This document shows positions 1 to 6,216 of a stretch of 7,581 nt of DNA, in pieces. The DNA comes from CAYYWV01 sp964531525 (GTDB lineage Bacteria > Pseudomonadota > Alphaproteobacteria > JAAXGF01), in the NCBI GenBank assembly GCA_964531525.1, contig CAZHDF010000170.1, forward strand, positions 1-7,581, written 5' to 3'. Position numbers and translations under genes: made by a program. Position 1 is the first letter of the stretch. Every line of letters begins with the position of its first letter. The notes below the pieces were generated by a model that searched no databases, had not been told where the DNA came from, and saw only the letters and a program-made list of their open reading frames with translations.

Positions 1-2
1 TC

Positions 3-119
3 GACGGCCGCCAGCCCGCCGATCTCACCATGGCAAGGCTGATGAAGCCGTTCCCGGTGGAATGGAGCCTTCAAGTCGGGAGGTTTCTGAAAAAAAAGCG
101 CCCGTCGCTGACCTTATAG
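3..119 (+). CDS. Possible C-terminal end of a plus-strand protein, cut by the window edge
   Basis: Reading from base 3 gives 38 codons closed by TAG at 117-119, with no start in view except an internal ATG at 30. The peptide contains RLMKPFPVEW around codons 12-21 and ends KKKRPSLTL. The KPFP block, a VGR and a late PSL recall the C-terminus of SOS-response-associated peptidases (SRAP/YedK family), where a PFPAE-like segment is followed by a WPVS and an ND-PSL motif. The match is loose, lacks the WPVS tryptophan and is from memory only. Another plus frame (2-130) is also open here and ends at TAA, so even the frame is uncertain. If real, the gene converges on the minus-strand operon, whose last stop is at 172. 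Confidence 0.25.
   Translation, partial: DGRQPADLTMARLMKPFPVEWSLQVGRFLKKKRPSLTL
90..109 (-). terminator. Weak Rho-independent terminator candidate for the operon
   Basis: On the minus strand, about 60 bases past the permease stop, AGCG-ACGGG-CGCT forms a four-pair GC-rich stem (97-109) followed directly by eight Ts (90-97, the first overlapping the stem). The position and T-run fit an intrinsic terminator, but the stem is short. A second short inverted repeat, ACACCC/GGGTGT (149-170, ten-base loop), lies next to the permease stop and has no T-run. The real end of transcription may use either, or Rho. Confidence 0.35.
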
Positions 120-171
120 CCCCGCATTAATTATGGTACGCCACTTTCACACCCGAAAATGGTGGGGTGTT

Positions 172-1134
172 TCACTCCCGCCCCAACAGATAGCGCCGAG
201 AGATGGAGTCAAAGGAGATGGCAATGACCACGATGGCTCCACTGACCACCGATTGCCAGTAGGGCGAGATTCCGTAAAGGACGATGATGTTCTCGATCAC
301 GCCGATGATCGCCGCTCCCAGGATGGCTCCCACCGGCGAGCCGATGCCGCCGGTGGTGGCGACACCGCCGATCACCGCGGCGGCGATCGAGGGCAGAACC
401 CAGGTATCGCCAATCGAAGGCTGGGCGGTGCCCAGTCGCGCCACCATCAGGGCTCCCGCAAGAGCACCAAGCGTACCGGCGATGACGAAGACGAGAACCC
501 GAATGCGGTTGACTCGGATTCCGAGCATGCGCGCGGCTTGCGTGTTGTCGCCGATAGCGTAAATGTAGCGGCCGAAAGTCATGCGATGGACGAGAATGGC
601 GACGACCGCGAGAAGAGCCAATGCGATCAGAAACGGCACCGGAATGCCGTAGACGGTGCCGCGCCCTAGAAATTCGATCTCCTCCGGGATGTTGGTGATC
701 GCAACCCCTTTGGTGAGCACCAAGTTGATGCCCTTGTAAACCCCGGCGGTGGCGATGGTGAGGACCAGGGAGTGGAGACCGAGTCCGGTCACCAGAAGCC
801 CGTTCACGAGGCCGAGTAAAGCCCCGAGAACGACCGCCAGGAACAGCGCGAGAAAAGGGTCGAGTCCGACGTTGACCATGAGCATGCCGGCCACCACGCC
901 GCACAGTCCGCCCATCGCGCCCAGCGACAAATCGAGTTCGCCGAGCAGCATCAACATCGCCTGTCCAAGCGTGACGAGACCGATGAACGCCAGCGACCGG
1001 GTGATGATGGTCATATTGTAGGGAGTCAGGAAATACTCCGACATAAAGGAGGAAAAGGCGAACAGCCCCACGAGCACGAAGAACACGACGACGATTTGCA
1101 TCGCCGAATAGCTGAGCATACGTTGCCTATTCAT
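172..1134 (-). CDS. Ribose-type sugar ABC transporter permease (BPD_transp_2 family)
   Basis: This 320-residue inner-membrane permease should form the channel of a sugar importer, working with the ATPase just upstream and the binding protein. It is very hydrophobic, with roughly 8-10 membrane segments starting at residues 12-32. It shows family landmarks of the RbsC/AraH/XylH group: GELDLSLGAMGGL at 65-77, a GDNTQAARMLGI-type loop at 195-206 (which contacts the ATPase in such systems), and AAAVIGG followed by GGIGSPVGAILGA at 251-274. Family members are typically 310-340 residues. The start at 1134 is chosen because its ATG overlaps the TGA of the ATPase in an ATGA junction; the open frame runs further upstream to 1251, but only through ATPase coding sequence in a low-quality arginine-rich reading. 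It is the last gene of the operon. Only one permease is present, so a homodimer like RbsC is expected, unlike the LsrC/LsrD pair. Confidence 0.93.
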   Translation of the reverse strand: MNRQRMLSYSAMQIVVVFFVLVGLFAFSSFMSEYFLTPYNMTIITRSLAFIGLVTLGQAMLMLLGELDLSLGAMGGLCGVVAGMLMVNVGLDPFLALFLAVVLGALLGLVNGLLVTGLGLHSLVLTIATAGVYKGINLVLTKGVAITNIPEEIEFLGRGTVYGIPVPFLIALALLAVVAILVHRMTFGRYIYAIGDNTQAARMLGIRVNRIRVLVFVIAGTLGALAGALMVARLGTAQPSIGDTWVLPSIAAAVIGGVATTGGIGSPVGAILGAAIIGVIENIIVLYGISPYWQSVVSGAIVVIAISFDSISRRYLLGRE

Positions 1135-2627
1135 GCGACGGCGTTCCTCCTGCCAACGATGGCGGCGACCAGTTCCTCGTTGGAGCACCGCAAGCTGTCG
1201 AATTCCGCGCACAGTCCGCCCGCATACATGCACAGGATGCGCGTGGCGCACTTGCGTAGCTCGAGCATCTCGGAGGAGATCAGAATTACGCCCACGCCTT
1301 CCTCCGCGAGTTGCTTCATAAGCTGGTAAATCTCGATCTTGGTGCGCACATCGATTCCTCGGGTCGGCTCATCGAGGATCAGTACCTTGGGGCGGGTGGC
1401 CAGCGCGCGCCCGATGATCGCCTTTTGCTGATTGCCTCCCGAAAGGAACATGATGCGCTGGGAAAGAGAGGGGGTGCGGACGCTGAAACGCTCGGCGATC
1501 CGCCGTACCAGCCGACGCTCCCGCGTCGCTCCGACGAAACCGCATGTCGCCGTCTCGTCGAACAACGCGATACCGATGTTATGGAGTACGCTCTGCATCG
1601 GAAGAATGCCGTGCAGACGTCGCTCCTCGGAGAGATACAGCAATCCGGCAGCCACCGATTGGGAAGGCTCGCCGAGAGGAAGTTCCCGACCCGCCAACCG
1701 CACCTCTCCACCATCCATGGGACGATAGCCGAAGATGCCTTGCATGAGCTCGCTGCGCCCGGAACCGACAAGACCGGCGAAGCCCAGGATTTCTCCCCGC
1801 CGCAGGGTGAATGAAACGTCGTGGAAACCCGAACCGCTCGCTCCCCGGACTTCGAGCAGCGGTTCGCCAGGTTCGGTCGTAGGGCGATAGTTCTCCTCGA
1901 TCCGTACCTCTTCCCCGGCCATCAACGACAGAAGTCGAGTCTCGTTGAGTTCACCGATGGCAAAATTGCCAACCGAGCGACCGTCTCGCAGCACCGTGAT
2001 TTCGTCGCCGATCTCGAAGATCTCTTCGGATTTGTGAGAGATGAAGACGATCCCCTTGCCCTCGTCGTGCAACGCGCGGATGATCTCGAAAAGGCGCTCC
2101 ACCTCGGCGATCGTCAACGAAGATGTGGGCTCGTCAAGAATGAGAACGTCCAGCATTCGGTGAGCGCAGGCGCGGGCGATCATCAGAAGCTGTTGGCCCG
2201 AGACCGATAGCGTCCGCGCCTGCTGACGGGGATTGGCGCGGATTCGAAGCCGTTCGAGCTGGATGCGTGCCGCCTCCTCGATCTCCGACATGTTCACGAA
2301 ACCGCCCTCGAATCCGGACTGATCGAAGGGGATGAAAAGGTTCTCGGCGACGGAGAGATTGGGAAAGAGGCGGAGCTCCTGCGGCACGTAACCGATTCGC
2401 CGATACAGGGAAGGGTCTTCGAGGGGATCGCGGCCAAGGATGCGGATCCGCCCCGCGCTGGCCTGTTCGGTTCCGGTCAGGATCTTGACCAAGGTCGATT
2501 TTCCGGCGCCGTTCTCTCCGGCGATCACATGAACCCGCCCTGGCTGGATGGAGATGGACACCCCATCAAGGGCGGTCACGCCCGGATACTGCTTGGTGAT
2601 CGACCGCGCTTCGACCAGAGGTGCCAA
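1131..2627 (-). CDS. Sugar ABC transporter ATP-binding protein with two ATPase domains (RbsA/MglA type)
   Basis: This fused double-cassette ATPase would power import through the permease. With the TTG start at 2627 it has 498 residues, close to RbsA (about 500). Cassette 1 has Walker A GENGAGKST at 37-45, signature LSVSGQQ at 140-146 and Walker B LILDEPTSSL at 162-171. Cassette 2 has a degenerate Walker A, GLVGSGRSE at 285-293, which is normal for this family, an intact signature LSGGNQQK at 395-402 and Walker B LILDEPTRGID at 416-426. The start is uncertain because there is no ATG. TTG at 2627 places APLVEARSITKQYPGV at the N-terminus, as in homologues, with only a weak GAGC ribosome site. 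TTG at 2639, GTG at 2663 and TTG at 2699 are in frame upstream, but the last two lie in or before a strong stem-loop and would add a proline- and glycine-rich tail foreign to the family. The gene overlaps the permease by ATGA. Confidence 0.93.
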   Translation of the reverse strand: MAPLVEARSITKQYPGVTALDGVSISIQPGRVHVIAGENGAGKSTLVKILTGTEQASAGRIRILGRDPLEDPSLYRRIGYVPQELRLFPNLSVAENLFIPFDQSGFEGGFVNMSEIEEAARIQLERLRIRANPRQQARTLSVSGQQLLMIARACAHRMLDVLILDEPTSSLTIAEVERLFEIIRALHDEGKGIVFISHKSEEIFEIGDEITVLRDGRSVGNFAIGELNETRLLSLMAGEEVRIEENYRPTTEPGEPLLEVRGASGSGFHDVSFTLRRGEILGFAGLVGSGRSELMQGIFGYRPMDGGEVRLAGRELPLGEPSQSVAAGLLYLSEERRLHGILPMQSVLHNIGIALFDETATCGFVGATRERRLVRRIAERFSVRTPSLSQRIMFLSGGNQQKAIIGRALATRPKVLILDEPTRGIDVRTKIEIYQLMKQLAEEGVGVILISSEMLELRKCATRILCMYAGGLCAEFDSLRCSNEELVAAIVGRRNAVA

Positions 2628-2655
2628 GATACCGCTCAATTTTCCCGTCGGCGCC

Positions 2656-2696
2656 GGTGACACGGCCCCCGCCCGGAAAGGCGAGGGCCGGTCACC
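2656..2696 (-). promoter_or_regulatory. Strong stem-loop between binding protein and ATPase genes
   Basis: In the minus-strand transcript the 41 bases fold into about 17 pairs. The outer six are GGTGAC/GTCACC. After a single bulged T come CGGCCC/GGGCCG and then a further GC-rich stretch with one T-G wobble, closing on a small loop with TTTCC. No T-run follows, so it does not look like an intrinsic terminator. It starts 16 bases after the binding-protein stop and ends about 28 bases before the likely ATPase start. In transport operons such hairpins commonly protect the 3' end of the binding-protein mRNA and lower downstream expression; that role is inferred here. Confidence 0.75.
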
Positions 2697-2712
2697 CAAC
2701 CGTCCCGCTCGT

Positions 2713-3645
2713 TCAGCGCAGTTCGCCCTGAAGATTGTCCTTGGTCAGAACCAGGATGCCGGTATCGATGGTCTTCGGCGTAACGATGCCGTTGGTCCCG
2801 TCATAGAGCATAATCACCGAGTAGAAGCCCTGGATGAGGGGCCGCGTGGAAGAAGACGAATCGGCGACCCCCTCCTTGACCAGTTTGACCATGTCGGGGA
2901 GGTTGTCGAGCCCGACCATTTTCACTTTGCCGACCAGCCCGGCCTCCTTGATCGCTTGGCCGATGCCGATTGGCCCGGCGGCGTCGCAGGCGACCCAGCC
3001 GTCGAGTTCGGGGTTTGCCTGCATGATGGCCGCAGCCTGCTTCTGCGCGGTCTCAATGCTGTCGTTGTCGATGCCCTCCGCGACGAGCTTTATGTCCGGA
3101 TACTTGGCGAATACCTGGCGATGACATTCGGCGCGGATCTTGTGATTGGGGGCCGTCGGCACGCCTTGCATGATGGCCACCTCGCCCTTGCCGCCGAGGA
3201 TCTCGACGAGGCGCTCGGAGGCGATTTTCGCCTGTTCACAGAAATCATTGCCGATCGAGGTGAAGACCATGCCTTCGGGCGGCACGGAGTCGAAGGCCAC
3301 CACCTTGATGCCGCGATCAATGGCTTCTTGGAGTATCGGCTTGTTGGCCGCCGCATCGAGCAGGTCGATGGCGATGCCATCGGGGTGGGTGGCGATCGCC
3401 CGCTCAAGGATCTGATTTTGCTCGACCACGTTGGCCTGCTGTGGCGCCTGATACTCGATCGTAACATCCTTGCCGGCGGTCTCCTTGAGATAGACGGCGG
3501 CCTTCTTGGCTCCGTTGTGAACGATATCGAACCAAGGATGCACAACCTTGGGCACGATGACGAAGCGGTAACTGTCCTTCGCCTGGGCCATGCTTGCCCC
3601 GACGATCATGCCGGCGGCGACGAGGATTGCGGTGAGTGTCTTCAT
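2713..3645 (-). CDS. Periplasmic sugar-binding protein of an ABC importer (Peripla_BP_4 / RbsB-like)
   Basis: This 310-residue protein captures the substrate in the periplasm and delivers it to the permease. A classical signal peptide, with K2, a hydrophobic stretch through about residue 17 and a cleavage site after AQA at 22, precedes the mature KDSYRFVIVPKVVHPWF. No lipobox is present, so it should be soluble. The mature part has the layout of type I periplasmic folds. A first beta strand leads to a VVHPWFD pocket segment (34-40). ATHPDGIAIDLLDAAA follows at 85-100 and KVVAFDSVPPEG at 114-125. A hinge region is near GKGEVAIMQG (152-161), with the effector-type segments WVACDAAG (217-224) and MVGLDN (243-248). 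The ATG at 3645 follows an excellent AGGAGG site (3652-3657, six-base spacer). It lies 22 bases after dhaL. The pocket residues resemble ribose- or rhamnose-type binders more than LsrB, but the ligand cannot be read from sequence. Confidence 0.93.
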   Translation of the reverse strand: MKTLTAILVAAGMIVGASMAQAKDSYRFVIVPKVVHPWFDIVHNGAKKAAVYLKETAGKDVTIEYQAPQQANVVEQNQILERAIATHPDGIAIDLLDAAANKPILQEAIDRGIKVVAFDSVPPEGMVFTSIGNDFCEQAKIASERLVEILGGKGEVAIMQGVPTAPNHKIRAECHRQVFAKYPDIKLVAEGIDNDSIETAQKQAAAIMQANPELDGWVACDAAGPIGIGQAIKEAGLVGKVKMVGLDNLPDMVKLVKEGVADSSSSTRPLIQGFYSVIMLYDGTNGIVTPKTIDTGILVLTKDNLQGELR

Positions 3646-3651
3646 GGGTTG

Positions 3652-3657
3652 CCTCCT
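3652..3657 (-). promoter_or_regulatory. Strong ribosome binding site for the binding-protein gene
   Basis: AGGAGG within AAAAGGAGGC sits six bases before the ATG at 3645. It is the only consensus-length Shine-Dalgarno sequence with ideal spacing in the window, consistent with a binding protein needed in excess over its transporter. Confidence 0.8.
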
Positions 3658-3667
3658 TTTCCAAATG

Positions 3668-4360
3668 TTATTGTCGGGGTCTCTCGGGCCCCCTGGTAAT
3701 TGCGTCTCCCGCGGAGACGCTTTCCTCCCGATGCGCGGGCCTGTCGCCTGCGAACGCTCTGAAAATGTAAGCGAGAGAGAGGGCGCCCGGATCAATGTGG
3801 CCGAGCGCCCGTTCGCCCATTGTTTTCGCTTTGCCCGTGCGCGGCAGCATGTCCCGCGTCGCCTCCGCGCCTTTGGCGGCGGCGGCGGCGACCCGTTCGA
3901 GCAAGGAATGAACGTCGGTGGCCGAATTGGCACAAGCCGCCTCGGCCGCCGGCGCCAGCGCGTCGAGCATGGTCTTGTCGCCCTCTTGGGCCCCGCCACG
4001 ACGCTTGATCGCTTCCGCCGCCGCGCGCAACGCCCGGCACATGCTTTCCGCGTCGAGCCGATCAACGGGGAGCTCTCGGCCCATGGCGATGAACAAAGTG
4101 CCGAAAATGACGCCGGCGGCGCCGCCGCAGCGCGACATCAAAGTCACGCCGAGTGTGCGGAAATCCTCGCGAGGGCTGGGCGCCTCGGCATTGGCGAGAG
4201 CCTCGTTGGCGGCCGCGAAGCCGCGCGCCATGGTCACTCCATGATCGCCGTCGCCGATCTCGCGATCGGCCTTCGATAGGCGATCGGAGGCCGCGACGAT
4301 CCCTCGGCAGACAGCGAACAATCGCTCGCGCACTTCCGCGGGAGTGAGGGCCCCCGACAT
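3668..4360 (-). CDS. dhaL: Dihydroxyacetone kinase-type subunit L (DhaL/Dak2 domain)
   Basis: This is the nucleotide-binding half of a two-subunit ketose kinase: DhaL carries Mg-ATP (or ADP) and passes phosphate to the substrate held on DhaK. It has 230 residues, all-alpha. DREIGDGDHG at 32-41 holds the three aspartates D32, D37 and D39 that bind magnesium-nucleotide (D30, D35, D37 in E. coli DhaL). CGGAAGVIFGTLF at 78-90 corresponds to the glycine-rich GGASG loop, GDKTMLDAL at 128-136 is the conserved substrate-side helix, and GAEATRDML with ALGHIDPGA at 164-172 and 185-193 closes the fold. The last 20 or so residues extend beyond the usual 210-residue length and encode a hairpin. The gene starts three bases after the dhaK stop. 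With no DhaM here, direct use of ATP is plausible, as is a PTS partner elsewhere. The true substrate may be a ketose other than dihydroxyacetone, such as erythrulose. Confidence 0.9.
   Translation of the reverse strand: MSGALTPAEVRERLFAVCRGIVAASDRLSKADREIGDGDHGVTMARGFAAANEALANAEAPSPREDFRTLGVTLMSRCGGAAGVIFGTLFIAMGRELPVDRLDAESMCRALRAAAEAIKRRGGAQEGDKTMLDALAPAAEAACANSATDVHSLLERVAAAAAKGAEATRDMLPRTGKAKTMGERALGHIDPGALSLAYIFRAFAGDRPAHREESVSAGDAITRGPERPRQ
3702..3720 (-). promoter_or_regulatory. Perfect stem-loop inside the 3' end of the dhaL-like gene
   Basis: GCGTCTCC and GGAGACGC are exact inverse complements separated by three bases, giving an eight-pair GC-rich stem. On the minus strand it falls in the codons for about residues 213-219 of the DhaL-like protein, in a tail beyond the conserved fold, and lies 57 bases before the binding-protein start. 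A second, looser GGGG/CCCC pairing follows near 3674-3692. With the hairpin after the binding-protein gene, it brackets that cistron. A role in mRNA processing or stability is inference. Confidence 0.6.
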
Positions 4361-4363
4361 GGC

Positions 4364-5365
4364 TCAGTCGGCTCCCTGGCTGTAGGCGGGCGAACGCGCG
4401 GGATAGGCGAGCGCTTCAGAAAGATCTTCGTCGAGCCGCAGAAAGCTCAGCGAAAAACCGGCCATTTCCTGGCTTGTCATCCATGCTCCGACATCGGTTC
4501 TCCGGACCCGAATCCCCGCATCGTCCAGAAGTTGGCGCAATCGTCGGTTGACAATCATGAGCTCGGTCCAAGTAGTGGCTCCGAGATTGTCGATTAGAAC
4601 CGCGATCTCGTCGCCCCGCCGGTAAGGCAGGTCGGCGATCAGGCGCTGGACCATTTCCTCGACCAGCGCATCCGCCGACATCAGCTTGCGGCGCTCGACC
4701 CCGCGCTCGCCATGGACGCCCATGCCAATTTCGATCTCGTCTTCGCCGAGTTCGAAAGTGGGTTCTCCGGTTTCGGGCAGCGAGCCGGCGCGAACCGAAA
4801 CCCCGAGCGAGCGCAGATTGTCCCGGGCATGCTCAACGAGCCTTGCGGCATCCTCGAGGTTGTCCCGGGTGGCGCAGGCATATCCAGCCATCTTGACTTG
4901 ATAGAAGGCGCCGGCAATACCGCGCCGTTCCCCGAGATCCGGAGTGGCGATATCGTCCGTCACTCGCACCGTGCGCGTCTCGATCCCCTGATCGGCGGCA
5001 AGTTCAGCGGCCATATCGAAGTTCAGGTTGTCTCCGGCGTAATTGCCGTAGACGTAAAGCACGCCCTTGCCGCGATGCGCCGCCTCGGTGGCCAGCAGAA
5101 TCTGGTCCGGTGGCGGAGCGGCGAAGACGGCGCCCGAGACCGAAGCGTCGGCGAGCCCGGCGCCCACGAACGCCGAATACATCGGCTCGTGGCCGGCGCC
5201 GCCACCGATCACGAGTCCCACCTTGCCTTCGGGAATCATTTTGCGGCGCAGGACCTGAGCATTAGCGATCCGCGCCAGATCTCCGCCGGCGAGACGGACG
5301 ATGCCGTCCAGAACCTCGGAGACGATGTTCGCGGGATCGTTGAGAATTTTCTTGACCTTGGCCAT
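4364..5365 (-). CDS. dhaK: Dihydroxyacetone kinase-type subunit K (DhaK/Dak1 domain)
   Basis: This is the substrate-binding half of the kinase. In the DhaK family a histidine binds the carbonyl of dihydroxyacetone (or a related short ketose) as a hemiaminal. The protein has 333 residues, like short DhaK forms (E. coli 356), and lacks the roughly 20-residue insert E. coli has after its catalytic histidine. GGGAGHEP at 54-61 gives H59 (E. coli H56), YGNYAGDNLNFDMA at 106-119 gives D112 (E. coli D109), and IGMGVHGERGV at 213-223 gives H218, the covalent histidine. IDNLGATTWTEL at 258-269 and TSQEMAGFSLSFL at 297-309 are conserved C-terminal motifs. Start ATG 5365 lies five bases after the aldolase stop, with GGAGG at 5376-5380. 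Several positions (YGNYAGD, GAFYQVKMAGY) differ from E. coli, hinting at a subgroup with another ketose substrate. It pairs with the adjoining DhaL. Confidence 0.92.
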   Translation of the reverse strand: MAKVKKILNDPANIVSEVLDGIVRLAGGDLARIANAQVLRRKMIPEGKVGLVIGGGAGHEPMYSAFVGAGLADASVSGAVFAAPPPDQILLATEAAHRGKGVLYVYGNYAGDNLNFDMAAELAADQGIETRTVRVTDDIATPDLGERRGIAGAFYQVKMAGYACATRDNLEDAARLVEHARDNLRSLGVSVRAGSLPETGEPTFELGEDEIEIGMGVHGERGVERRKLMSADALVEEMVQRLIADLPYRRGDEIAVLIDNLGATTWTELMIVNRRLRQLLDDAGIRVRRTDVGAWMTSQEMAGFSLSFLRLDEDLSEALAYPARSPAYSQGAD

Positions 5366-5370
5366 CGCGG

Positions 5371-6216
5371 CTACGCCTCCAGAAGCCCGGCCTTGGCGTC
5401 GTCCGCGGAAAGACCTTCGTGGATCATCGCCCGCAATACGCGCATCAGGCGGCGGCGCTTGTCTGACTGGAACAGCGAGCGTCCGAACATGATGCCGTTG
5501 GCGCCGCCCTGAAGCAGCTTGGCGACCAGATCGACGGTGTCTTCTTCGCTGCCCTCGCGTGGTCCGCCGGCGATCATCACGGGCGCCCCCATGGCCGACG
5601 CCACCAACCGGCGACAACCACGGACGCTGCCGGGCCAGTCGCATTTGACGATGTCGGCGCCGATTTCGATCGCCATGCGGGCGTTTGCCGCGACCACCGC
5701 GCCATCGAAGATCTTCGGGTACAACCCGTCGCGTGCCGCCATGGGCTCGGCGATATAAACGATGCCGAGCTCGCGCGCCCGCCGCGCGACTCGCCCGGCG
5801 AGTTCGAACATGGCGTCCTCGAGAGCCGGGTCCTTATGACCGACGAAGAAGTAAGTGATGACCGCGTCGGCTCCCATCCGCGCGGCGTCGTCGACGGCGA
5901 CGAGAAGGCGAGTGTGGCCCTCCGCATAGCCGGTCTTCGAACCCATCCGCCACATGGTTGTCTGATCGACGCGCAGAATCGCCGCCGGCGCGCCACGGTG
6001 AGCGAACAGGTCGGCGCAACGCGCGAGCCCCCCGGGCGAGAGGATGACGGCGTCGAAGCCGGTTTCAACGGCGTCGCTGATGGCGGCGCGAAGATCGACG
6101 AGGCCGGGTATTGGTCCGAGCTGCATGCCGTGATCGGCCGCGAAGCAGGCGCCCCTGAATTTCTTGCCGGGAAGAATGCGCCCCAAACGAATTTGTTTTC
6201 CGGTACCAGCCGTCAT
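5371..6216 (-). CDS. Class I (Schiff-base) aldolase of the DeoC/LacD/FbaB superfamily, LsrF-like
   Basis: This 281-residue TIM-barrel enzyme should cleave a phosphorylated sugar by forming an imine with a lysine. The likely Schiff-base lysine is K191 in GADIVKCDWPG (187-196), matching K203 in the IIKTYY motif of E. coli LsrF. ADHGMQLGP at 27-35 matches the AFDHG active-site loop of FbaB/LsrF. IAGGP at 215-219 and NGIMFGRSLFQSD at 240-252 are the phosphate-binding strands, the latter very like GRNIFQSD of LsrF. It is slightly shorter than LsrF because about 35 N-terminal residues are absent. The ATG at 6216 overlaps the regulator stop (ATGA), with GGAGGAG about 11-17 bases upstream. Next to a DhaK/DhaL kinase, it probably acts on the kinase product, giving a triose-phosphate. 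A thiolase-like reaction as in LsrF, or an FbaB-like one, cannot be excluded. Confidence 0.87.
   Translation of the reverse strand: MTAGTGKQIRLGRILPGKKFRGACFAADHGMQLGPIPGLVDLRAAISDAVETGFDAVILSPGGLARCADLFAHRGAPAAILRVDQTTMWRMGSKTGYAEGHTRLLVAVDDAARMGADAVITYFFVGHKDPALEDAMFELAGRVARRARELGIVYIAEPMAARDGLYPKIFDGAVVAANARMAIEIGADIVKCDWPGSVRGCRRLVASAMGAPVMIAGGPREGSEEDTVDLVAKLLQGGANGIMFGRSLFQSDKRRRLMRVLRAMIHEGLSADDAKAGLLEA

Noticed and set aside
2656..2696. Intrinsic terminator after the binding-protein gene
   Set aside because: The stem is strong but no T-run follows, and the ATPase and permease genes belong to the same transport system downstream.
2548..3699. Long plus-strand open frame of 383 codons across the binding-protein gene
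   Set aside because: It is the antisense shadow of the binding-protein gene and the start of the ATPase gene. The composition is rich in D, G, H and R, typical of a reverse frame in GC-rich DNA, and no family is recognisable.
2713..6216. AI-2 (Lsr) quorum-signal uptake operon
   Set aside because: Only the aldolase and the general ABC importer resemble Lsr. The kinase is DhaK/DhaL rather than LsrK, the regulator is DeoR-family rather than LsrR type, LsrG is missing, there is one permease instead of two, and the binding protein does not look like LsrB.
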